A stretch of DNA of 64,000 nt from Delphinus delphis (Eukaryota > Chordata > Mammalia > Artiodactyla > Delphinidae). The notes below the pieces were generated by a model. The model was not told where the DNA came from, did no database searches, and saw nothing but the letters and a program-made list of their open reading frames with translations. The stretch lies in assembly GCF_949987515.2 (NCBI RefSeq), contig NC_082694.2, positions 45,532,451 to 45,596,450 on the forward strand, read 5' to 3'. Made by a program: the position numbers and the translations under genes. Positions 47,347 to 59,400 of the stretch are shown here, one piece after another. The stretch's first letter is position 1; every line of letters starts with the position of its first letter.

Positions 47347-47620
47347 GAGCAACCAAATCAAAAAACAAATCTACCCATGATAACAAGCACTAAAAACTAT
47401 ACTTAAAAAAAAACGAAAAACGGATAGACAGAACTTTAGAACAAATGGTAAAAGCAAAGCTCTACAGACAAAATCAGACAAAGAAGCATACACATACACA
47501 CTCACGAAAAGAGAAAAAGGAAAAACATATATATATATTAAAAAAGAGCAACCAAATCAATAAACAAATCTACCAATGATAATAAACTCTAAATACTAAA
47601 CTAAGGTAAACATAAAACCT
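47347..47620. repeat. Internal duplication in the L1 5' UTR
   Basis: 'gagcaaccaaatca' followed by similar sequence occurs at 47347 and again at 47546, an offset of 199 bases. Between them lie AT-rich and A-rich runs. This looks like a tandem segment of the 5' UTR present twice. Confidence 0.7.
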
Positions 47621-50206
47621 GAAACAAATTAAAAGGAAACTCCAAGTCTACAGTTGCTCCCAAAGTCCTCTTCCTCAATTTTGGGATGATTCGTTGTCTG
47701 TTCAAGTATTCCACATATGCAGGGTACATCAAGTTGATTGTGGAGATTTAATCCGCTGCTCCTGAGGCTGCTGGGAGAAATTTCCCTTTCTCTTCTTTGT
47801 TCGCACAGCTCCTGGGGTTCAGCTTTGGATTTGGCCGCGCCTCTGCGTGTAGGTCGCCTGAGGGCGTCTGTTCCCTGCTCAGACAGGACGGGGTTAAAGG
47901 AGCAGCTGATTCGGGGGCTCTGGCTCACTCAGGCCCGGGGGAGGGAGGAGTACGGAATGTGGGGCGAGCCTGCGGCGGCAGAGGCCATAGTGACGTTGTA
48001 ACAGCCTCAGGTGCGCTGTGTCTTCTCCCAGGAAAGTTGTCCCTGGATCATGGGACCCTGGAAGTGGCGGGCTGCACAGGCCCCCGGGAGGGGCGGTGTG
48101 GATAGTGACCTGTGCTTGCACACAGGCTTCTTGGTGGCTGCAGTGGCAGCCTTAGCATCTCATGCCCGTCTCTGGTGTCTGCGCTGGTAGCCGCGCCTCG
48201 CGCCCAACTCTGGAGCTTGTTTAGGCGGTGCTCTGAATCCCGTCTCCTCGCGCACCACGCAACAATGGTCTCTTGCCTCTTCGGCAGTTCCAGACTTTTT
48301 CCCAGACTCCCTCCCGGCTAGCTGTGGCTCACTAGCCCCCTTAAGGCTGTGTTCCCGCAGCCAACTCCAGTTCTCTCCCTGGGATCTGACCTCCAAAGCC
48401 CGAGCCTCAGCTCTCAGCCACCACCCACCCCGGCGGGTGAGCAGACAAGCCTCTCAGGCTGGTGAGTGCTGTTCGGCACGGATCCCCTGTGTGGGAATCT
48501 CTTCGCTTTGCCCTCTGCAGCCCTGTTGCTGTGCTCTCCTCCGTGGCTCTGAAGCTTCCCCTCTGCCACCCCCCATCTCCGCCAGTGAAGGGGCTTCCTA
48601 GTGTGTGGAAACTTCTCCTCCTTCACAGGTCCCTCCCAGAGGTGCAGGTCCTGTCCCTATTCTTTTGCCTCTGTTTTTTCTTTTGTCTCTGTTGTTTCTT
48701 TTTTCTTTTGCCCTGCCCAGGTACATGGGGAGTTTCTTGCCTTTTGGGAAGTCTGAGGTTTTCTGCCAGCGTTCAGTAGGTGTTCTGTAGGAGTTGTTCC
48801 ACGTGTAGATGTATTTCTGATGTATCTGTATGGAGGAAGGTGATCTCTGCGTCTTACTCCTCCACCATGTTGAAGGTCTCCTTCAGTGTCTTTTTCATTC
48901 CCCCTCCTTGCAACTTCTGTGTCATCTTTATATCCTCCACATTGCTGATCATTTAATTGGTACTCAGTAAATAATTATTAACTGAATAATTAAATGTTCT
49001 GTAGTAAATATCTTTGCTTCCTTAGTAATGGACTGGTTGATTTAATCAGATTAATTCATAGCTAATATTAGCTCTCTGTAGAATCAGGTTCTGCAGATAC
49101 AGCTTTATATTTAAACATGACCATAGATAAGTTTAAACTTACTACAGGAACTGTTGTGTGCTGACTTTTAACCTCTTCCCTCAAACCTCCCGTTCTGATT
49201 AAATTATTTAGAATATCACTCTAGAAAGTTTTTTACCTGTATTGGACTAGACATGTTGTTGGTATTTCCTGACCTACCTCGTAAGATATTTAGAAAAACT
49301 AAAAGGAAGAATGGAACTGAAATGTTACTGAGAGGGACTGCCTTTTGAGAGATAACTGTTGCCCTGAGAATCCTGGGTCTTATCCCAACCTGCCTCATAG
49401 TGTGACTAACAAGAAATTGTCTTTGTAAGAGTCATATGCTGAGCTATACTGGACACTGACTCCAGGGGAACTTGAACTTTGAAGGGAGATTGTGAGGAAG
49501 AGGCTAATAATGCTGTGAAAAACTTTCTGGGCTAGTGTAGGAAAGCTGGACCCATCTATGATGGTCTTTGTTCATTTTAGTATATTCAGTCAGTGGGACT
49601 GTTTCATCAAGGAAAGAAAACCCAAGTGTTTTGCTCCTTCTGGAAAGAACCACCAGGGACATAAAAACTAGAATTACTACTTATTTTTGTTCTTTTAAAA
49701 AAATGTCCTTCACTCCTTTCTGGCTTTTTTGGGTTTAGCTTTTCCCTGTAGAGGGCTATAAAATTAGTTCTTGAGGCTGAGTGTTGCTGGTCGTTAAATG
49801 GCCATCTCTGCACAGTAGACTATATACATTTGGGATTAACTGAAGGAATTTCACTCTCTCATCAACAGTGTTCCAGTGAGTGCATTTTGTTGGAGTATGA
49901 ATGGGAGCAGAAGCCTGCAGGAAGGAGCTGCTCAGACAAGGAGTGATAGAACACTTAAAACTCCCTTGATATCTTTAATAAGAGGATTCTAAGGAAGCCC
50001 AGTCCCCCAAACAGAGAGACTTCCTGGTTTAGACTGGCAGAGGCTATGGCCTGACAGGTTGCTATCTCCACCTCAGGCTGTTCCCCAGCAGTTATGTGAG
50101 AGATGCTAGACAGATCCACAGTGATCTGCTAATATCTAGGAGTGCAGTGTTGTTTTATTGACGATAGTGTTTTCTTTCTGTCTTGTTTTGTAGACTGGTC
50201 AAAAGA

Positions 50207-50402
50207 ATGGATTTTACAGAGGCTTACTCTGACACATGCTCCACGGTTGGACTTGCTGCCAGGGAAGGCAATGTTAAAGTCTTAAGAAAACTACTCAAAA
50301 ACGGACGTAGTGTTGATGTTGCTGATAACAGGGGATGGATGCCAATTCATGAAGCAGCTTATCACAACTCTATAGAATGTTTGCGGATGTTAATTCGTGC
50401 AG
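50207..50402 (+). CDS. ASB3: ASB3 first coding exon: ankyrin repeats 1-2
   Basis: The ATG at 50207 has A at -3 and G at +4. The exon begins at about 50194 after a TTTTGTAG acceptor, leaving 13 bases of 5' UTR. The encoded protein runs [20 protein letters not shown] to [13 protein letters not shown], ankyrin repeats with the [11 protein letters not shown] helix. The donor is GTATAG. The residues after it in the open frame (GIVNSG...) are intron. Confidence 0.95.
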
Positions 50403-53400
50403 GTATAGTAAATTCGGGGTGTGGGAGGCTGGGCTTGCAAGCTGGATTAATAAAAGAAAAAAAATGGTAATACATGACTTATTAACAGTAGTATTTGTTT
50501 ACCTTTGTATAACCATACAGTAACTGCTTCTGTGTTATTAAGAATGGTAAGATTGCCTACCTTGAATTATATAAGTATGGTGTTCCAGCTGGACATTTAG
50601 AAATATTGCCCTTTATATGGAAGTTCTTATGCCTGGCCGATTTTTATTGCTAAGCTAGGTGATGTGGCAGAAGTAATCTGCTGTTTTAATTTAAGCATTT
50701 GGTACTTACTGGTCATGTTTATTTTTTATTCCTTCTCCAAAGAAAAAGAACAGTGCTGCCGAAATTGAGGGTATGAGTGTTTTCCTTGAATTAGTCTTTT
50801 TTTTTTTTTTTAATACTTTTCAGTTTCCTGAATTTGGGGACTTTTACCAATTAGTTTGATTTTGTACTTGCTGAGGACACAGAAGAGAACAGGACAGACA
50901 AGGTCCCTGCCATAGTGTTTTTATTCCCTTTGGGGGTAGGGGTGGGAACAGAATAAATACCTAAACAGTTAAACAAGGTAATTTCAAAAGGTAAAAGTGT
51001 TGTGGAAAAAATGAAACAGAGTAATGGGACAGAGAGTAATCATGTACATCTCTTTCCAGCTCTGTATTGGGTAGACTTCAAAGCTGGTAGGTTGAGATCA
51101 GCCATGTGGGAGTAGTTACACCATAGAAATCAGCCAGTGTTACAAACCAATTCTATAAACTTTTCTTTTTTCTTTTTTCACTCCCTCAGAGCCAGTTACA
51201 CAGCCAGCACACAACTGAGTGAGGGGCTCAGTAAATGAGACTAAATGAGACAATGTGACCCTCAGGAAGCGAGGTGTGGGAAGAGAATTAATGGTGATTG
51301 AGCACTGCTTTGTAGCAGTCATTGTACTAGATGCTTGATTTACATTATTTATCTAAATATGCAAAACTGCTATTGAGAACACGTTACCCCCATTTTATTG
51401 AAAAGACCAAGGCTCAGAGAAATTGACTTGTCAAAAGTTATGTAATAAACCAGGATATTTGATTTGAACCCATTTCTCTCTGACTCTAAAGCCCATGTTT
51501 TTCCACTGTAGTATGTTTCCAGCGTTTAATCAAAGTAAACATTTTTAACATTCAGTTAATTTAAACTGAGTTTGAATATAACACTCCATGTTATGACACT
51601 CAGTGTACCATTTACATTTCATTAATCATGGACATTCATATTTTTCTCCCCTGTGTACTTACCATCACCAGTCACTTAGAAGGTAGACTTTTGGGACCAT
51701 AGCTCATCAAAATTACTAACTCGTTACTTCATGGATGGGAAAGAAAGTAATCCTCAAAATATTTTTGGTGTGGCTTTTTGTTTGTTTTGTTTTAAGGGAT
51801 GAGAGATGACAAGGCTAAATTCTCCAAATCATAATACAGGAAGTTTATCATGAATGCTTTTTAAATCACGTGTTCTAGAGTCTATTATAGTTGAATGTTT
51901 AAAGACATTGGAAAGATAGAGTTTATGTCTCAAATGTAAAAATACATGTTTTCAGAATTTGTTTGAAGTTAATTCTATAGCTTGAATTCCCAAACTATCT
52001 CTAGTGACAAAGGCATGGATTTTTTGTTGTTGTTATATATTTATTTTATTTATTTATTTTTGGCTGTGTTGGGTCTTCGTTGCAGCACGTGGGCTTCTCA
52101 TTGCAGTGGCTTCTGTTGTTGCGGAGCACGGTCTCTAGGCGCACGGGCTTCAGTAGCTGTGGCACATGGGCTTAGTTGCTCCCCGGCATGTGGGATCTTC
52201 CCGGACCAGGGCTCGAACCTGTGTCCCCTGCATTGGCAGGCAGATTCTTAACCACTGCGCCACCAGGGAAGTCCCCAAAGGCATGAATTTGAATATTTGT
52301 TTCTAGTCAAAAAGTTCATTCCAGATATACTGTTATCTCTTCCCACATCAGTTTTATGTTATAATTTTTTTTTCCTTTTAGCTGCTGAATAAAATTAGGC
52401 AGGCTTTTGAATTAATGTGTTTGAACTGGCTATTTAAGTCATCTATGTTTTCTTTTAGAAGTTAAAAGTATCACCTTCATTGTTAATGACTATTCTTTTT
52501 TAGGCTTGATGTTTTTGGAGGGTAAGTCACTCATAGTTAACTGTGTGAATAGTTGATATAAATGGTCAAATAAAAATTTCTCACAATTTGTATTAGAGTT
52601 CACTATTATGAAATAAATTTTGGATAAATCTAATTTATGTGCAGTACATACACAAAGATTAGGGTAGGGGTAGGGAGATAGGAAATAGGGTTTGCAGAGT
52701 GTAGGAAGCAGCTATATGACTTATTCTAGGAGGTGGTGACATTTTTGGTCTCAGTTTTCCATGAGTTTGGTTGTTCTGTGTAGTTGGAACTAACGTCCAA
52801 AATTCTGTCAGATTTGGTTACTTGATTCACTAGAAAAATCAAACTAAAATGAAGCAAAAGGGCTATATAGCCTATTGGTCACTTTCAAAAATGTTTTCTA
52901 TATTCCCCTGGCTCATCCCTTCTTTTGTAAATTAAAGTCCATACTTAATTCAGATCCACTGCCTTCTAAAAAAGATTATAATTTAAACTTTTCTGGTTAG
53001 TTCAAGTTCATAAATATTTACCAGTGGGGAATGGTAGCTGACTACTTTGTAAAATGTCTAGCTAACATACAGCTTCATGTAGGGAGGTATTTTAAAGTGC
53101 TGGTGACGTACAAACATTTCTAGTCTTGAAGAGTGAAGTGAGGTCTCTTCCGCTTAATGATGACAGTAGCATCTTCATATCTGTAACCAGTTAACTTGTT
53201 ATTATGGGTTAATCTTAAAAGTTTCAAAAGCAAGTTTGACATTTCTGTCATTCTTTATACTTGCTATACCTGTGTTTTATATGATTCATAATTCTCTTGT
53301 CCCTTGTAGCTCAGCTGGTATACATAAAATTGTCTTTTATTATATAATTTCCGCCTCCTTAAATTCATCTAATATTAGTTAACTGCCAGAGATTCCTGAA

Positions 53401-56400
53401 ACATACTTTTTATTAGTGTACTAAAGTATGAAGGTGCTCAGGCCTAGACAAAAAGGATGGAAGAGTCTTAAAAGGTTAGAAAGGCTTTGCTTTACTGTCT
53501 TCATTTTAGATCCAGAATCTAGCCTAGAAATCATACATGGCCTTTTCATTCAAGTTGGAGAAGAACACTGAAGTATGGATTACTTAGAAATTTAATATGC
53601 ATATATATATATATGTATATATATTTCACTTTAGCTTTCTGTATAAAGTATTAGCACAAATAACAAATTTGCTGTTCTTCTGTATTGGCAGTTTAGTGTA
53701 ATAGGTACTGAGATTTCATGAAGTTTATTAAATCTTGAAGAACAATAATGATCTTCAGTGACAGTTAATCATGCCATTCTATATTAAACCATTTGCTGAC
53801 GAAAGGTCACTTAAACTCTTGCAATTAATTATAACGTACTGTGAACAAGTACTTTTATGTGGCCAATATATGATCTAATAATTCATAGTACTTTTTATTA
53901 GTTCATGTTAAGAAAATATTACACTGTTATACTGGGCATGATAACAGATATTGGAAATCCTTAGATAAATAAGGCAGTGTAGCGTAGTGATCAAGTGTTG
54001 TGTTCAGATGGACCATGTTATTTTACTTATTCTAACTTTAACACATGGTTTAATAGTAAGTCTAGCTTCCCCCCAATATATTCCTTCTTTTATTTTTCTA
54101 AATTCTTTGTTATACATACCTGCCCTCCATAACCCCATCAACTTGAGTCACTTTACAAGTATAAAACCAATCAATGAACTAATACCCAGCTCTGTTGACA
54201 TTTTGATTAGAATTATAATAAATTTATTATTATTTTGGGAAGAATCAGCTTCTTTATAATGTTGAAATTTTCTATTTGGGAGCTATTTACATATCTGTAT
54301 CTATATATATCTGTGTGTTCCTAGTTTTTCATGTCTTAACCTTATAGTTTTGTGGATATCTGAATATATGTCAGCTTCTGACTAATCTGGGAACACTGTT
54401 TTCATGATAGGAACTTTTAAAACATAACTACCCTATCTTGCCATTTAGTTGTGTATCTGGTAAAGTTGGAGGCTGTTTATTTATGCTTACAAGCTGTTAG
54501 TTGAATATTATTATGGCTTAGACTGACAGTTTCAGCAGTTATGATTGCAGGAATTACTTAAAACAGATGATTATTGTAGTCAGGAGCGTTAGTTTTAATT
54601 CTGGTATTTCAAGAAAATATTATTTAAAGCTTTTTTTACTTGTTTATTTTTTGTTTTTGTTTATCAATGGTTTCAGAAATGCCTCGCCCATTCAACCCAC
54701 CGTTCTATTGTGGGTTTAGAATTTTATTGTTTTGGAAGCAAAGGTAAGAAAGTCACTTAATATTATCTTTTGCTGTGGACTTACAAAAAATTTAATGTGG
54801 ACATTGTTTACATAATTTGAATGTTACCAAAACTTTGAGATTTTCATAACAAACCCAGAAAACTTAAGTCAACTCATAAGTTCCTTATAAATCGTATGCC
54901 ATTGTTCAGTTTCTTTGGAGTGCATTTTATTATTTTAGAAATGTAGGCTTCATTAATGATTAGAATGTAGTTTTAGGTTAGAAAAGGAGTATTTGAAATA
55001 CCTTCATCTTATTAGTTGAGTACAAGGAAGTAATGCTACAGGTGAGACCATTTTCCTCATGGAAATTTAGAAATAAAAGAATCAAATTTATTAATATTTC
55101 AGTAAATTTTGGATCTTGCTTTTGTGTTATTACTTTTCAATTCCTGCTGCTCTCCTTCCCCCACTTACCAAAAATTAGAGAAGAGAAAATGAGTGTGTGG
55201 GCAGAATTTGTATTAAGACTACTGGGAAGCTGTTTATACTGTGACCCTTGTAGAACTTTTTCTTGATTTTCTAGAGAGTTTTAAACTATGAGACCTCCCA
55301 TTTATAATTATCTTTTAATAGTTTGTTAAATTCTTCTTGGAATCTTTGCTTTTTAATCCAAGAAATAGAAGTGATACCTTCTAATTGATAGTTTTTTATT
55401 CTTTCATAGATTCATCTAAAAACTACATTAAGACAAAGACTTTTGAGGGTTTCTGTGCATTACATCTTGCTGCAAGTCAAGGACATTGGAAGATCATACA
55501 GATTCTTTTAGAAGCTGGGGCAGATCCTAATGCCACTACCTTAGAGGAAACCACACCACTGTTTTTAGGTGAAGTATATTATTTGTGGTACAGATACAAT
55601 TTTTTATTTTTTGCTAAAGAAACTAAGCTTAATTTTCCCTAAAGCTGTTGTATTTATAGTATATTCTCTGGCAAATATTATACTGTCACTTCTTTGATTT
55701 TGAAACCAAAAGGTATTTTTAAAGGTTCTTTTTTGTTTTCTACCCTTGGGTGATAGCATTTGAGAATATCTTTTAAATATTTACTTAAAGTTGTAAAACC
55801 TGTTCTGAATTGTAGTCATTATCATTGTTCTCAATGTTGTTCTGAAGACCAGGTAGAGTTTAAATTGTAGCATTAGTTACAGGGTTACCTGTGAATGTTT
55901 TATGTTTGCTTTTGCTTTTTCTTAGCATTAAGAAATTAAGAATGTTTTATGGAAGAAATCATGAGCTAAACCTTTAACGCTAGTTAATTTGTTGCCTATA
56001 TGGATCACTATTCAGACTTCTTCAGTTATGGTCTGGTTTTCTTTTTTTGGTTTTTTTTTTTGCGGTACTTGGGCCTCTCACTGTTGTGGCCTCTCCCGTC
56101 GCGGAGCACAGGCTCCGGACGCGCAGGCTCTGTGGCCATGGCTCACGGGCCTAGCCGCTCCGTGGCATGTTGGATCTTCCCGGACCGGGGCACGAACCCG
56201 TGTCCCCTGCATCAGCAGGTGGACTCTCAACCACTGCGCCACCAGGGAAGCCCTATGGTCGTTTTTTAATTCATTAAGAACAAAGGCCAGGGACTTCCCT
56301 GGTGGTCCAGTGGGTAAGACTCTGTGTTCCCAATGCAGGGGGCCTGGGTTCGATTCCTGGTTGGGGAACTAGATCCTGCATACTGCAGGTAAGAAATCCG

Positions 56401-59400
56401 CATGCAGTAACTAAGAGTTCACGTGCTGCAACTAAGAAGTCCACATGCCGCAACTAAGAGTCCGTGTTCTGCAAGTAAGACCCGGCGCAGCCAAAATAAA
56501 TAATAAACAAACAAACAAATAAGTAAATATTAAAAAAAAAAAGGCCAAATTCTGAAGGGCATACTTCTAATACCTGTCTTTTTAGCTTCCTCCCTCCCTT
56601 TCATCCTGTTTGTCTTTGGGGACATTGTGGCCCATAAAGTTTAGTGGAACATGAGAAAGTTAAGAGAATAAAACATTTGTACAGAATCAGTGTATTTGGA
56701 TTATAGTTTTGGTCCTGCCACATGTAATTCATATGTTCATTTATTTACTGTATGCTTCAGTTTCCTCACTTATAAAATGAGAGTAATAGTACCTACCTAG
56801 TCTTTATTGGGCTGAGAATAAAATATCTATGAAAATAATCTTTTCCTTGTAAACTTAAGAATATATATTCTTAAAGTTATGTGCAGTAGAATTCATTCTT
56901 TTTAGTGTACAGTTTTACGAGTTTTGATGTATGCATAAAAATGTGTAATGACAATGACAGTCAAGACACAGAACAGTTCCATCACCTTGCAAAATTCCAT
57001 CATGCTGCCTATTTTTAATCAACCTTTTCCCCCTACCTCACCCCTGATAACCACTGATCTGTTTTCTGTTTTCATGCCTGTAGTTTGCTTTTTTCTTTTT
57101 TGGCTGTGCCTTGCAGCTTGTGGGATCTCAGTTCCTTGACCAGGGATTGAACCTGGGCCGCAGCAGTGGAAGCCCAGAATCCTGGGCCACCAGGGAACTC
57201 CCCTGTAGTTTGTTTTTTTTACAGAATGTCATAAATATATATGAAACAATACAACATGTAACCTTTGAGACTGACTTCTTTCACTTAGCATAATGCTATT
57301 GAGATTCGTACATGTTGTTGCATGTATCAGTAATTCATTCCTTTCTTTCTAAGTAGTATTCCATTGTATGAATGCACCACAATTTATCTATTTACCAGTT
57401 GATAGACATCTGAGTTTTCAGTGTTTGGTGATTATGAATAAATTGCCACAAACTTTTGCACACAGGTTTTGTTTGAATATAAGTTTTCATTTCTCTTGAA
57501 TTAATATTTAGGATTGTTGGTTAGTGTGGTAAGTGTATGTTTAATTTTGGAAAACAATTTGTAAGTTTCTTATATAGTGACTCTCCCATTTTGCATCCCC
57601 TCCAGTAATGTTTGAGAGTTTCAGTTGTCGTACATCCTCACCGTATCACTTGGTATTGACAAATTTTTCTTTTTTTCTTTTTTTACATTTTAGTCATTTT
57701 AATAGGGATTTAGTGGTATCTCATTGTGATTTTAATTTGTATTTTTCCTGATTGCTAATGATGTTGACCATCTTTTCATATGATTATTTGCCATCTTTCC
57801 TTTTTTTTCTGTTCTTAGACAAGTGTTTTGTTTTGAAATAATTTCAGACTTATGGAAATAACAGTACAAAGGATTCTTGTGTACCTTTCACCCAAAGTCT
57901 GTTCTTTTGCCCTGTTCACTATATCATTTTTTCTCCCTATATATTTATCCATGTATTATTTTTTTGGAACCCTTTGAGATTAAATTGTAGACATAAAGCT
58001 TCTTTACCCATAAATACTTCTGTGTGAACTTCCTAGAAGCAATGAAATTCTTTTATGTAACTGCCATAAAATAATCAAAATCAGGAAGTTAACACTGATA
58101 CAGTACTGTTGTTTAATCTACAGATTTTATTCAGGTTTGCCAGTTGCTCCACTAATGTCCTTTTTAGCAAATAAAAAAAAATTTTTTTAATTGGTTCAGG
58201 ATCAGTCCAGGATTATTTATTATATTTAGATGTTATGTCTCTTTAGCCTCCCGTAATTTGGAACAGTTTTTCAGTCTTTATCTGTTATGATTTTAGCATT
58301 TTTGAAGAGTTCAGGCCATTTATTTTGTAGAATGTCTTTCAATTTGGGTTTGTTCGATGTTTTTTCTTGATAAAGTACAGGTTATACATTTCTCCAGGAA
58401 TACCACAGAAGTGAAATGGTATCTTAGTGCATCTTATCAGGAAGAAAATGATCCATTACTGGTGATGTTAATTTATAAAAGTGTTTTAAATATGTGATAT
58501 ATACTATTATGAAGATGTTTCATGGAAGCCTTGCTGTAATATGGTTTGAGTTTCCTAGAGGGGAGATTACTTTTTATGTAAAGTTTCTTTTTTTTTTAAC
58601 CACATCCACATTTAACCCACTTCAGATATTCTGTACAACTACATAGTAAGCTTAAGCTTTCACTGAAGCCGTGCTAAGTGCAATCTCTATTCTAGTTGTT
58701 ATCTTCAAGGAATCTAACATAGAGGCGTGAACAAAAGGAATTAAGTCCTGTAAGAGTTAGAAATAACGTGTTCAATGTATTAAAAGAGGGAAAAATAAGT
58801 CACCCTGGGATGACAGAGGAAGATATCATGTGCAGAGTACTGTATTAATAGTAACAGCAAAATTTATTAAGCAGAGAATGTGTACCAAACCCTGTGTCAG
58901 ATGTTTTACATGAATTACCTTGTTTAATTTTCACCATGATTCTATGACATATGTACTATTATTATTTCTACTATCACAGATGAGGAAGTGTGAAAACACT
59001 GTATTTAGGATCAGAAGTTCTGTATTTAAGTTTTGATCTTTCTACTGTCTGTGTATTGGTTAGAATAGCATTTCCTGAATTGATTCAGTGAGCTATTAAT
59101 AGATGTTCATTGACAGAAGTATTCCTGATCAACATATGTTTGGGAAATGCTATGTTCTGTATTCCCCAGTGTAGAAAAACAAAAATTAGTAGCCATGTAG
59201 CTTTATGTGTCCACCTAGTCTGCAGTATCCTCTGTACTCTATGTTATCCTGTTTTAGCATTTTCATAGTTCTTATCACTGGCTGCAATTATTTTATTTAT
59301 TTGCTACTTTGTTTATTGACTCCTCTCACTAGAAAGAATGTTCCATGAGAGCAGGGATTTTATTTATCTTGTTCACTGTTGTAACTCCCAAACTCAGATC

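Larger units (their letters stand above)
41588..48905 (-). mobile_element. Nearly full-length L1, minus strand, decayed
   Basis: About 7.3 kb. Poly-A is at the left (T-run 41588-41596). The 3' UTR is short; ORF2 runs from 45792 down to about 41923, ORF1 from 46735 down to about 45900, and the GC-rich 5' UTR extends to about 48900 ('aacatggtggaggagtaaga' near the start). ORF1 breaks into at least two frames. ORF2 shows endonuclease ([17 protein letters not shown]), reverse transcriptase with the FADD motif just right of 43692, and a C-terminal part, but with many frame breaks. It can make no intact protein. It lies in ASB3 intron 1, antisense to ASB3. Confidence 0.92.
38527..50193. other. ASB3 5' region and intron 1
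   Basis: This stretch lies between the CHAC2 start and the first ASB3 coding exon. It contains the shared promoter, two CHR SINEs, an old L1M fragment, a split L2 and a long L1, each listed separately. No protein-coding exon of ASB3 was found in it. Confidence 0.65.
50403..55409. other. ASB3 intron between first and second coding exons
   Basis: This 5.0-kb intron contains a MIR and a long CHR SINE, listed separately, and a short (AT)n run near 53600-53625. No other exon is seen. Confidence 0.65.

Noticed and set aside
50403..50470. Continuation of the first ASB3 coding frame past 50402
   Set aside because: The ankyrin sequence ends at the GTATAG donor, and the next residues match only after splicing to 55410.
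53301..53355. tRNA-like start 'cccttgtagctcagctggta'
   Set aside because: It resembles an A box, but no B box, acceptor stem pairing or cloverleaf follows in the next 60 bases.
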